Shown: positions 53,644-62,569, numbered from the stretch's first letter. The stretch is 64,000 bases of DNA from Anseongella ginsenosidimutans (GCA_029268045.1 JAJUHF010000003.1:1-64000), one strand, 5' to 3'. Program-made: numbers and translations. Notes: generated by a model from the sequence alone, not told the origin.

Positions 53644-53659
53644 TTTTATAAATTCGTTC
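53644..53659 (+). repeat. 16-bp motif TTTTATAAATTCGTTC (copy 2)
   Basis: Identical to 46068..46083. Confidence 0.7.
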
Positions 53660-53674
53660 ATTCAAGCCCATGAT

Positions 53675-54745
53675 ATGAAGAAACGCGCTTTTTTGAAGTC
53701 CCTCGGAGGCGGGATCCTGTTGTCTCCCTTCCTGTCCGGCAGCACCGCCGCAGCACTATTTCCCGATCGGCCGCGGAATCCTTCCGGCCTTCAGCCGGAG
53801 ACGGTGCTTCCGCCCGGCCTGAAAAAAGGCGATACCATCGGGATAATCAGCCCTTCGGCCACATTATTTGAAGAAATGCCCTTCCAGCTTGCGCGCGAGG
53901 TCGTGCAGGCGCTGGGTTTTAAAGTGAAAATGGGCCAACACGTGGGCAACCGCTACGGTCATCTGGCAGGGACCGACCAGGAACGGGCGAAAGACCTGAA
54001 TGCCATGTTTGCCGATCCTACCGTCCGGGGTATCATTTGCCTGCGGGGCGGCTCCGGGGCTGCGCGTATCCTGGATCTCATCGACTACGATGTAATCAAA
54101 AATAACCCGAAGGTATTTATGGGGTACAGCGACATAACCGCCCTGCACATGGCCATTTATACACAAACCGGACTGATCACTTTTCACGGTCCCATGGCCA
54201 GCAGCACCTGGCCGGATTATAATGCATCGCAGTTCCGGACCCTGTTTCTTGAGCGAGCGCTGCCCGTATGGAAAAATCCCCAAAGCAAAGGAGATGACCT
54301 GATCGTCCGCTACAACCGGATCCGTACGATTTCCGGCGGCGAGTCGGCGGGCGAATTGCTGGGTGGCAACCTATCGGTCCTTTCCGGCCTGGCCGGATCG
54401 CGTTATTTCCCTGACTTTACGGGCAAGATCATGTTTCTGGAAGAAGTTGGAGAGAAATTGTACCGCGTGGACCGGATGATGAGCCAGTTGCAGCTGTGCG
54501 GCGCCCTGGAGCAGCTTGAAGGCTTTATTTTCGGCCACTGTACCGAATGCAATCCGGGTGAGGGTTACGGCGCACTTACGTTGGACGAAATCCTGGACCA
54601 TTATATAAAACCATTGGGTATTCCGGCGTATTCCGGCGCCATGATCGGCCACATTTCCCGGCAGTTCATCCTGCCGGTTGGGGGTCGGGTACGAATGGAC
54701 GCCGCCGAGGGCTCGTTTAGTCTCTTGCAGCCTGTTTTCAAGTAA
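53675..54745 (+). CDS. LD-carboxypeptidase (S66 family), exported
   Basis: KGDTIGIISPSATLFEE; IICLRGGSGAARILDLIDYDVI; FMGYSDITALHMAIY; GGNLSVLSGLAGSRYFP; Tat/Sec-like N-terminus. Confidence 0.93.
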   Translation: MKKRAFLKSLGGGILLSPFLSGSTAAALFPDRPRNPSGLQPETVLPPGLKKGDTIGIISPSATLFEEMPFQLAREVVQALGFKVKMGQHVGNRYGHLAGTDQERAKDLNAMFADPTVRGIICLRGGSGAARILDLIDYDVIKNNPKVFMGYSDITALHMAIYTQTGLITFHGPMASSTWPDYNASQFRTLFLERALPVWKNPQSKGDDLIVRYNRIRTISGGESAGELLGGNLSVLSGLAGSRYFPDFTGKIMFLEEVGEKLYRVDRMMSQLQLCGALEQLEGFIFGHCTECNPGEGYGALTLDEILDHYIKPLGIPAYSGAMIGHISRQFILPVGGRVRMDAAEGSFSLLQPVFK

Positions 54746-54793
54746 TTCTCCCTGAGGGGCCTGCGTGACGTGTCCAAAAAGTGAAGACGCCTC

Positions 54794-55189
54794 CTATTTC
54801 CGTCTGTTGGCTTCCAAAAGCGTGAGCAGTCGCTCGTTCACGGATACGACGCTCTCCATGAGCCTCAGCATGAACTCCTGTTGCGCTTGGTTGACAGTTT
54901 GCGCACTTCCCTGAACCGCAAACCGGGTTCGGGTCACCTGTTCCAGGAAATTATGGGGAGAAGCCGAAACAATCTGAAGCGGGTCTACCGTCAGAAACTC
55001 GGCGACCTTTTGAATAACGTCGACGGTGATTTTGCTTTCACCCCGTTCGTATTTGGTATAGGCAGCTTCTCCGATCCCGATGTAGTCGGCTACCTCAAAC
55101 GCTTTTTTTTCACGGAGTTTTCTGAATAAAGCCAGGTTGCGGCCAATGGTTTTGTTTTCGAAAACAGTGAATCGTTCCTGTTTTTCCAT
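54794..55189 (-). CDS. XRE-family HTH transcriptional regulator
   Basis: IGRNLALFRKLREKKAFEVADYIGIGEAAYTKYERGESKITVDVIQKVAEFL. Confidence 0.9.
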   Translation of the reverse strand: MEKQERFTVFENKTIGRNLALFRKLREKKAFEVADYIGIGEAAYTKYERGESKITVDVIQKVAEFLTVDPLQIVSASPHNFLEQVTRTRFAVQGSAQTVNQAQQEFMLRLMESVVSVNERLLTLLEANRRK

Positions 55190-55199
55190 ATCAGCGCCG

Positions 55200-55214
55200 G
55201 TTGTTCAAAACAAC
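55200..55214. promoter_or_regulatory. Candidate operator GTTGTT-CAA-AACAAC upstream of the xre gene
   Basis: Perfect 6-bp dyad, 11 nt from the xre start codon. Confidence 0.45.
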
Positions 55215-55284
55215 AATATTTATAGGTAAAACTACTAAGAATCCTGGGATTTTTGGAGAAAAAAAATCAACTTAGCATTGATTT

Positions 55285-55524
55285 AAGAAGATCTCTTCAT
55301 AATCAAACCTGTATGACAGTTCTCCGGCGGGCATCCGCCGGAGCAGCTGTCAGTTTTAAAAACGGGATTACGACGCAGGCCCACCCAATGTTCCAAGTTT
55401 CTACGTATTGGTTTTACTTCAACTTGTGCTGCTAAACAAGCACATGTTCTTTATGCCACTTATGTGGGGCACAGGCCAGCTTCAGGCAATGGCTTAATTA
55501 CCGGCACCTGACAGCTGGCTTTTT
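55285..55524 (+). ncRNA. Candidate orphan structured small RNA ending in an intrinsic terminator
   Basis: Promoter-like TTTG(55252-55255)-N17-TAGCATTG(55273-55280); hairpins 55314-55352, 55421-55448, 55456-55467; terminator 55475-55524. Confidence 0.5.
55475..55524 (+). terminator. Rho-independent terminator upstream of glnN
   Basis: GCCAGCTTCAGG...CCTGACAGCTGGC (12 bp with one bulge) followed by TTTTT. Confidence 0.75.
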
Positions 55525-55691
55525 CATAGTTTTTACTTGAATCCGGCGGCTTTAACGCCTAATTTTCACAAAAACCGCCACATAATTCGCAAGAACACAT
55601 TCGGACACCTGAATTATTGGAGAAAACAAGGGTTTTTCGGATCAAAACTTGAAAATATATGATTTTTTATCATTTTTTTTCAAAGATTCAC

Positions 55692-55720
55692 TTGATTTTT
55701 GATTTTTTCGCCTATTTTTG
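55692..55720 (+). promoter_or_regulatory. Candidate glnN promoter
   Basis: TTG(55692-55694)-N18-TATTTTTG(55713-55720), Bacteroidota -33/-7-like. Confidence 0.55.
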
Positions 55721-55758
55721 TCACGATTTATTACAAAAACAAAACAAATAGACGAAAT

Positions 55759-57951
55759 ATGTCCACTTTACGCTTCAAAGCTTTAGAAAGTGTTCTCAGT
55801 AGAACACCGATGCGGGCAATACCGCCTTCCGATCGGATCTCGGATTATTTTGGCACCAATGTGTTCAATGAGCACACGATGAAAGAATTTCTTTCCAAGG
55901 AAGCTTTCCAAAGTGTAAAAAATGCAATTGAGCGGGGAACGCCGGTTGATCGCGACATGGCAGATCAGATTGCCTCCGGCATGAAGGCCTGGGCCATGAG
56001 TAAAGGGGCAACCCACTACACCCACTGGTTTCAGCCCCTAACCGGGCTTACCGCTGAAAAGCACGATACATTTTTTGAGGCCTCACCCGATGGAACGGGC
56101 ATGGAAAAATTCACCGGAGAATCCCTGGTACAGCAGGAACCCGATGCATCCAGCTTTCCCAGCGGCGGTTTACGTGTCACGTTCGAAGCCCGGGGCTATA
56201 CCGCATGGGATCCCTCCTCCCCGGCTTTCATTATCGAGAGCCAGTCCGGAGGTAGCGCTACCCTGTGTATACCCACCGTATTCATTTCTTATACCGGCGA
56301 AGCGCTGGATTACAAAGCTCCCCTGCTGAAAGCATTGGGCCGGCTGGACAAAGCCGCGGTAGATGTCTGCCATTATTTTGACAAATCCATCACCAAGGTA
56401 AACGCAAGTCTGGGCATCGAGCAGGAATACTTCCTGGTGGATCTCTCCTTATACAACGCCAGGCCGGACCTGTACCTCACCAACCGGACGCTCTTTGGAC
56501 ACATGTCCGCCAAAAACCAGCAATTGGAAGACCACTATTTCGGCTCCATTCCGCGCCGCGTCCAGGCGTTCATGAGCGAACTGGAAACAGAAGCCCTGAA
56601 ACTGGGTATTCCCCTGACGACCCGGCACAACGAGGTAGCTCCCGGTCAATTCGAATGCGCTCCGCTTTACGAGGAGATCAACCTGGCAATCGACCACAAC
56701 CAGCTGCTCATGGATTTGATGGATAAAATTGCGCTTCGCCATCACTTCAAGGTGTTGCTCCATGAAAAACCTTTTGCCGGACTGAACGGATCAGGTAAGC
56801 ACAATAACTGGTCATTGATCACCAATACGGGCAAAAATCTCCTTTCCCCGGGGAAGACCCCCAAAAACAACCTGATGTTTTTGACCTTCTTTGTCAATAC
56901 CATCAAAGCGGTGCATACCCATGCGGATCTCATGCGAGCGGGTATCGCGTCGGCGGGTAACGACCACCGGCTGGGAGCAAACGAAGCGCCCCCTGCGATC
57001 ATTTCCATTTTTATAGGCTCACAGCTTACCGAAGCCCTGGAGGAAATCGAAAGCCGCCGGGTGGCTAAAAAGGACAAGCATACCGACACGATTAAACTGA
57101 ATATTCCAAAAATTCCGCAGATCCTGTTCGACAACACGGACCGGAACAGAACCTCTCCGTTCGCCTTCACCGGAAACAAATTTGAATTCCGGGCCGTGGG
57201 TTCGTATGCCAACTGCGCGGCTCCCATGACCATCCTGGCAGCGATCATGGCCGAGCAACTGGAAGCATTCAAGAAAGATGTGGACAGCCTGATCCGGAAA
57301 AAGGAGAAAAAGGACGTGGCCATCCTGAAAGTGATCCGCCAATACATTAAGGAATCCAAGAATATTCTCTTTGAAGGCAATAATTACAGTGAAGAATGGC
57401 ATAAAGAAGCCGAAAAGCGTGGTTTGCCCAATCTGGCCACAACGCCGGTGGCACTGGATGCTTACACGACACCCAAAGCGCATAAACTGTTTGTTGAACA
57501 GGATATTTTCACCGAAAGAGAGCTTCACGCACGGTATGAGATACTTCTGGAAGCCTTTATCAAGAAGATTCAGATCGAAGGCCGCGTATTGGGTGATCTT
57601 GCGCAAAACCATATTATCCCCACGGCGCTTACGTACCAGACCAGCCTGATCGATAACGTAAAAGGGCTGAAAGAGATCGGACTGGACAAAAAGAATTACC
57701 AAAGCCAGCTGGACATCATTGAGAAAATATCGGCGCATGTGAATCTGGTCAAACAGAACGTGGATGCCATGACCGAAGAACGCAAAAAAGCAAATAAGCT
57801 GACCGACGTACGCAAAATGGCCGCCGCATACGACCAAAAGGTAAAACCCTATTTCGAAGTCATCCGGTACAACATTGAAAAACTGGAGCGGATGGTGGAC
57901 GACTCGGTATGGCCCATGCCGAAATACAGGGAATTGCTGTTTCTACGCTGA
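55759..57951 (+). CDS. glnN: Glutamine synthetase type III
   Basis: FGTNVFNEHTMKEFLSKEAF; GIEQEYFLVD; TRHNEVAPGQFECAPLYEEINLAIDHNQLLMDLM; KPFAGLNGSGKHNNWSL; ATG 55759. Confidence 0.97.
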   Translation: MSTLRFKALESVLSRTPMRAIPPSDRISDYFGTNVFNEHTMKEFLSKEAFQSVKNAIERGTPVDRDMADQIASGMKAWAMSKGATHYTHWFQPLTGLTAEKHDTFFEASPDGTGMEKFTGESLVQQEPDASSFPSGGLRVTFEARGYTAWDPSSPAFIIESQSGGSATLCIPTVFISYTGEALDYKAPLLKALGRLDKAAVDVCHYFDKSITKVNASLGIEQEYFLVDLSLYNARPDLYLTNRTLFGHMSAKNQQLEDHYFGSIPRRVQAFMSELETEALKLGIPLTTRHNEVAPGQFECAPLYEEINLAIDHNQLLMDLMDKIALRHHFKVLLHEKPFAGLNGSGKHNNWSLITNTGKNLLSPGKTPKNNLMFLTFFVNTIKAVHTHADLMRAGIASAGNDHRLGANEAPPAIISIFIGSQLTEALEEIESRRVAKKDKHTDTIKLNIPKIPQILFDNTDRNRTSPFAFTGNKFEFRAVGSYANCAAPMTILAAIMAEQLEAFKKDVDSLIRKKEKKDVAILKVIRQYIKESKNILFEGNNYSEEWHKEAEKRGLPNLATTPVALDAYTTPKAHKLFVEQDIFTERELHARYEILLEAFIKKIQIEGRVLGDLAQNHIIPTALTYQTSLIDNVKGLKEIGLDKKNYQSQLDIIEKISAHVNLVKQNVDAMTEERKKANKLTDVRKMAAAYDQKVKPYFEVIRYNIEKLERMVDDSVWPMPKYRELLFLR

Positions 57952-57971
57952 TCCTTCGGTACGGATTGTGT

Positions 57972-58010
57972 AAAAAGCTCCGGGATGGCCTGTCCGTTCC
58001 GGAGCTTTTG
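57972..58010 (+). terminator. Rho-independent terminator after glnN
   Basis: AAAAGCTCCGG(57973-57983)/CCGGAGCTTTT(57999-58009) stem. Confidence 0.75.
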
Positions 58011-58029
58011 TCATTCGGCGCTTTTGCCG

Positions 58030-58048
58030 GGCAAATTCGTACATTTGC
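58030..58048. promoter_or_regulatory. Dyad GCAAAT-N6-ATTTGC overlapping the purM -7 box (TACATTTG, 58040-58047)
   Basis: GGCAAAT(58030-58036) ... ATTTGC(58043-58048); ATG at 58052. Confidence 0.6.
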
Positions 58049-58051
58049 GAC

Positions 58052-59260
58052 ATGAATAAGGACCTTCGTTACAGTCAGCGCGGCGTTTCCGCGTCCAAGG
58101 AAGACGTTCACGCGGCCATCCAACATATCGACAAAGGAATTTTCCCCAACGCGTTCTGTAAGATCATTCCCGATATTCTCGGCGGAGACGACAATTGGTG
58201 CAACATCATGCATGCCGACGGGGCGGGCACAAAGTCTTCACTCGCCTACACCTATTGGAAAGAAACCGGTGATTTAAGCGTGTGGAAGGGAATCGCGCAG
58301 GACGCGGTCGTCATGAATACGGATGATCTGCTATGCGTTGGCGCCACCGACAACATCCTGCTTTCCTCCACCATCGGAAGAAATAAAAACCTGATTCCCG
58401 GTGAAGTCATTGCCGCGATCATTAACGGTACCGAAGAAGTCCTGGAAGAACTGCGATCGCATGGCATCGGGATTTATTCCACCGGAGGTGAAACCGCCGA
58501 CGTGGGGGACCTGGTACGGACGGTGATCGTGGATTCCACGGTGAGCTGCCGGATGAAAAAAGAGGAAGTCATCAGCAACGACGGCATCCGGGCAGGCGAT
58601 GTGATCGTGGGTCTTGCATCGTTCGGACAGGCCCGGTACGAAAAGGAATACAACGGCGGAATGGGAAGCAACGGGCTGACCAGCGCACGGCACGACGTCT
58701 TCGACCGATCGCTTGCGGAGAAATATCCCGAAAGCTACGATCCGGCGGTTCCTCAGGAGCTTGTTTTCAGCGGAAGCAAAAAACTGACCGATCCCATCAA
58801 CATTTCTCTGTATGACAGCACGGGCCGTGCCTCACGGGAAGTCCGCACCACGGCCGGAAAGCTGGTGCTTTCCCCCACCCGGACCTATGCGCCGGTCATT
58901 AAGAAGATACTGGAAAGCTACCGGTCCCGGATCCACGGCATGGTGCACTGCAGCGGCGGGGCGCAGACGAAGGTATTGCATTTCATCAACGGTCTGCACG
59001 TGGTAAAGGATAACCTGTTCCCCTGCCCGCCCCTGTTTCTGCTGATCCAGGAACAATCCGGGACGCCCTGGGAGGAAATGTACAAGGTCTTCAATATGGG
59101 TCATCGGATGGAGCTGTATGTTCCTTCGGAGATTGCCGATGACCTGATTGCAATCTCCCAAAGCTTCGGGGTGGATGCGCAGGTGATTGGCCGCGTCGAA
59201 GGGGCCGAAAGCAAGCAGGTCACGATCCATTCGGAATTCGGAACGTTTTCCTACCGGTAG
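58052..59260 (+). CDS. purM: Phosphoribosylformylglycinamidine cyclo-ligase (AIR synthase)
   Basis: RYSQRGVSASKEDVHAAI; HADGAGTKSSLAY; AVVMNTDDLLCVGATDNILLSSTIGRN; GIGIYSTGGETADVGDLVRT. Confidence 0.93.
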   Translation: MNKDLRYSQRGVSASKEDVHAAIQHIDKGIFPNAFCKIIPDILGGDDNWCNIMHADGAGTKSSLAYTYWKETGDLSVWKGIAQDAVVMNTDDLLCVGATDNILLSSTIGRNKNLIPGEVIAAIINGTEEVLEELRSHGIGIYSTGGETADVGDLVRTVIVDSTVSCRMKKEEVISNDGIRAGDVIVGLASFGQARYEKEYNGGMGSNGLTSARHDVFDRSLAEKYPESYDPAVPQELVFSGSKKLTDPINISLYDSTGRASREVRTTAGKLVLSPTRTYAPVIKKILESYRSRIHGMVHCSGGAQTKVLHFINGLHVVKDNLFPCPPLFLLIQEQSGTPWEEMYKVFNMGHRMELYVPSEIADDLIAISQSFGVDAQVIGRVEGAESKQVTIHSEFGTFSYR

Positions 59261-59267
59261 GTAGTAT

Positions 59268-60185
59268 TTATTCCCCCACGTCGAATACCGATCCTTCCCG
59301 GGCCAGCTCGGTTGGGGGAAAGACCGCCCGTGCCTCCTCCAAAAGCGGGGAAAGTTCCCGGTACCTCGCGGAAAAATGGCCAATGATCAGCTTTTTCACC
59401 TGGGCTTTTCGGGCAATCTCTGCCGCCTGGGCAGCAGTGGAATGAAAGGTTTCATTGGCCCGCTCCAGCATTTCGCTGGTAAAGGTGGCCTCGTGATACA
59501 GCAGGTCCACTTCCTTGATTTGAGGGATGATATCCGGCTTGACCAGCGTATCGGCACAATAGGCATACGCCCGCGAAGGACGCGGCGCCAGCGTCAGCTC
59601 CTGATTGGGGATCACCCTTCCATCGGGAAGGCGCAGGTCCATGCCCTGCTTTATGGATGAAATAAGTTCCGACGGAATCGCGTATTCCTGAATTTTCTCG
59701 CGGATAATATTGGGCAGTCGCGGCTTTTCCCTGAAAAGAAAACCCGTGCAGGGAATCCGGTGGTTCATGATAATGGTCTCCACCGTTATCTCGGAATTTT
59801 CCAGCAAACGGGTGGGCGCCCCCGCATCCACCGGAATAAACTCAAGCGGATATCGCAACTGGGTCTGGGAACAGGTAAGGGTCAGATTGATGATCTCAAT
59901 CAATTGCGGCGGACCGTACAGCATCAAGGGCTTGGTACGCCCGTTCAGATGGAGGGTGGATAGCAAGCCAGGCAATCCGAAATAGTGATCGCCGTGCAGA
60001 TGGCTTATGAAAATATGATCAATCCGCGATGCCTTCAGTCCGTACCGGAGTAACTGGATCTGGGCTGCTTCACCGCAATCGATCAGAAATAGTTTTTCAT
60101 TGATATTCAGTAGTTGTGAGCTGGGAAAGCGATTACGCACGGGGGTGGCGGAACTGCTGCCCAGTATCGTTAACTGAAACTTCAC
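59268..60185 (-). CDS. rnz: Ribonuclease Z
   Basis: FQLTILGSSSATPVRNRFPSSQLLNINEKLFLIDCGEAAQIQL; FISHLHGDHYFGLPGLLSTL; GTG start 1 nt after the STAS stop. Confidence 0.95.
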   Translation of the reverse strand: MKFQLTILGSSSATPVRNRFPSSQLLNINEKLFLIDCGEAAQIQLLRYGLKASRIDHIFISHLHGDHYFGLPGLLSTLHLNGRTKPLMLYGPPQLIEIINLTLTCSQTQLRYPLEFIPVDAGAPTRLLENSEITVETIIMNHRIPCTGFLFREKPRLPNIIREKIQEYAIPSELISSIKQGMDLRLPDGRVIPNQELTLAPRPSRAYAYCADTLVKPDIIPQIKEVDLLYHEATFTSEMLERANETFHSTAAQAAEIARKAQVKKLIIGHFSARYRELSPLLEEARAVFPPTELAREGSVFDVGE

Positions 60186-60186
60186 A

Positions 60187-60561
60187 TTACTCCTTTTTAT
60201 TAATCTCTCTTTCCAGTTCTTCCATAAACACGTAATCGATGGCCTCCTCCTTTGTCGGAACAATTTGTAATGACTTATCTAGCTGCGTTATAGATATTAA
60301 TTGTTCCACCGATGGTTTAACCCCGGTCAGCACAAACGAGCCGTTGGAATTTTGGCAGATCCGGTTCGCCGTCAGCAGACAGCTGAGCCCGGATGAATCC
60401 ATGTGTTCCACATGGGAAAGATCAAGAATGATATTCCGGAAGCCTTCCGCATTGAAAATGACCAATTCCGATTTCAGGGCCGGCGAGATCATCGCATTCA
60501 GCTTCGCTTCTTCCAGGGTAAGCAGAATGTATTTTTCGTTTTTGTCGACCGAATATTTCAT
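60187..60561 (-). CDS. STAS domain protein (anti-sigma factor antagonist-like)
   Basis: IILDLSHVEHMDSSGLSCLLTANRICQ with the conserved DSSGL serine. Confidence 0.9.
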   Translation of the reverse strand: MKYSVDKNEKYILLTLEEAKLNAMISPALKSELVIFNAEGFRNIILDLSHVEHMDSSGLSCLLTANRICQNSNGSFVLTGVKPSVEQLISITQLDKSLQIVPTKEEAIDYVFMEELEREINKKE

Positions 60562-60572
60562 ATACGATAAAA

Positions 60573-61559
60573 TTAAGCAGAATTTTCCATCTCCATGCTA
60601 TTTTCCTTTAAAAACCGCCGAATGTTTTCCTGTACCCGTTCGGTTACATCCACATCTCCGGCCGGCTTGATGAATTCATCGCCGGTCACCCGTTCAAACA
60701 ACTCAATGTACCGGGCGGAAATGGCCTGCACTACGTCCGGGGTCATTTTTGGTATCTTTTGCCCTTCCAATCCCTGAAAGCCGTTTTCGATCAGCCATTG
60801 CCGTACGAATTCCTTCGACAGCTGTTTCTGCGTTTCTCCACGTTCCTGCCGCTCGTGGTAACCTTCAGCATAAAAGTAACGGGACGAATCGGGGGTATGG
60901 ATCTCGTCCATAAGGTACACCTGATTGTTCCGCAAACCAAATTCGTATTTGGTATCGACCAGGATCAGCCCCCGCTGGGCGGCCAGTTCCGTCCCTCTTT
61001 TGAACAAAGCATGCGTGTACTCCTCGAGCTTAGCATAATGGGAAGCGTTGACGATTCCCTTCCCGATAATCTCCTCCCGGGAAATATCCTGGTCGTGACC
61101 GGTGGCCGCTTTGGTGGTGGGCGTAATGATGGGCCGGGGCAAGGGATCGTTCTCCTTCAGGCCGTCGGGCAGCGGAACTCCGCAGAGCTGCCTTTTTCCG
61201 GCGCGGTATTCCCGCCAGGCGTGTCCGGCAAGATAACCGCGAATGACCATTTCAATCGGAAAGGGTTTGCATTTGAATCCAACGCTAACGTTGGGATCGG
61301 GGACGGCAATGATCCAGTTGGGTACGATGTCGGCCGTCGCATCCAGGAATTTAGCCGCAACCTGGTTCAGCACCTGGCCTTTGAACGGAATGGCTTCGGG
61401 CAGAATCACATCAAAGGCCGAAATCCGGTCGCTGGCCACCATGATCAGCAGTTCGTCGTGGATCGTGTATACGTCGCGGACTTTTCCGTGGTACAACGCA
61501 GTTTGTCCCGGAAACAGAAAAGAAGTCTTTTTTAGGGTATTCATGGTTTGTCTGCTCAT
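60573..61559 (-). CDS. purC: Phosphoribosylaminoimidazole-succinocarboxamide synthase
   Basis: [75 protein letters not shown]. Confidence 0.97.
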   Translation of the reverse strand: MSRQTMNTLKKTSFLFPGQTALYHGKVRDVYTIHDELLIMVASDRISAFDVILPEAIPFKGQVLNQVAAKFLDATADIVPNWIIAVPDPNVSVGFKCKPFPIEMVIRGYLAGHAWREYRAGKRQLCGVPLPDGLKENDPLPRPIITPTTKAATGHDQDISREEIIGKGIVNASHYAKLEEYTHALFKRGTELAAQRGLILVDTKYEFGLRNNQVYLMDEIHTPDSSRYFYAEGYHERQERGETQKQLSKEFVRQWLIENGFQGLEGQKIPKMTPDVVQAISARYIELFERVTGDEFIKPAGDVDVTERVQENIRRFLKENSMEMENSA

Positions 61560-62521
61560 TGTTTTTCGATGTCACCGTATGCTTCCAGGATTTTCCGCAC
61601 CAGTTTATGGCGGACCACGTCATTTCCGTTCAGATAAACAAACTCGATTCCACGGATATTTTTCAGGATTTCCATGGCATGAAGCAATCCCGACTGCTGC
61701 TTGCGGGGAAGATCGATCTGCGTGACATCGCCCGTTACAATAAATTTCGCCGTGGGGCCCATCCGGGTGAGGAACATTTTCAGCTGCAGATCCGTCGCGT
61801 TCTGCGCTTCGTCCAGGATCACAAACGCATTATCCAGTGTTCTCCCCCGCATGAAAGCAAGCGGAGCCACCTCAATGGTCCTGTTTTCGAGGTACACCCG
61901 AAGCTTTTCCTGCGGGATCATATCATCCAGGGCATCGTACAGCGGGCGGAGATAAGGGTCTATTTTTTCCTTCAGATCACCGGGCAGAAATCCCAGGTTT
62001 TCGCCCGCCTCCACGGCCGGCCGGGTCAGGATAATCCGCTTAACCTCCTTGTTTTTAAGCGCCCGCACCGCAAGCGCCACCGCGGTATACGTTTTTCCGG
62101 TTCCCGCCGGTCCGATGGCAAACAAAATATCGTTCTGATAGGCTCCCTCCACCATGCGAAGCTGGTTCTCACTTCTTGCACGCACTTTATTCCCCTTAGG
62201 CCCGTAAAGGATCACATCACCCAGTCCGATTTCCCGGGCAGCGTCACTCCCCTCTCCCGGGGAGTCCTTTTCCGCATTCAATATCTGTTCAAAATCACTG
62301 GAGCTGATCCGGTTGTATTTTTCAAGGTGCTGCAGCAATTGTTCAAATTTTGCAGCAAACGCGGCAGTTTCCTGTTCGTCCCCCAACACCTTCACCTGGG
62401 TTCCCCGGGCGACTATTTTCAGTTTCGGAAATCTTTTTTTTAGAATTTCAAAGTGCTCATTGTTTGTTCCCCAGAGGATCGCAGGGTCGGCCTGATCCAA
62501 GCTTAAATGTATTTCACTCAC
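61556..62521 (-). CDS. phoH: PhoH family protein (ATPase)
   Basis: [73 protein letters not shown]. Confidence 0.97.
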   Translation of the reverse strand: MSEIHLSLDQADPAILWGTNNEHFEILKKRFPKLKIVARGTQVKVLGDEQETAAFAAKFEQLLQHLEKYNRISSSDFEQILNAEKDSPGEGSDAAREIGLGDVILYGPKGNKVRARSENQLRMVEGAYQNDILFAIGPAGTGKTYTAVALAVRALKNKEVKRIILTRPAVEAGENLGFLPGDLKEKIDPYLRPLYDALDDMIPQEKLRVYLENRTIEVAPLAFMRGRTLDNAFVILDEAQNATDLQLKMFLTRMGPTAKFIVTGDVTQIDLPRKQQSGLLHAMEILKNIRGIEFVYLNGNDVVRHKLVRKILEAYGDIEKQ

Positions 62522-62549
62522 AATCTACTTTTAAAAGTGTTATTTTCCC

Positions 62550-62569
62550 TGCAAATTTTGATATTTGCA
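62550..62569. promoter_or_regulatory. Dyad TGCAAAT-N6-ATTTGCA between phoH-purC and the SAM hydrolase gene
   Basis: Perfect 7-bp arms, 62550-62556/62563-62569. Confidence 0.6.

Noticed and set aside
55253-55435. 60-aa ORF in the xre-glnN gap, possible leader peptide
   Set aside because: Needs a TTG start and reads straight through a perfect GC hairpin; RNA structure explains the region better.
61559-62443. 294-aa plus-strand ORF antisense to phoH
   Set aside because: PhoH motifs are unambiguous on the other strand; the antisense product is not protein-like.
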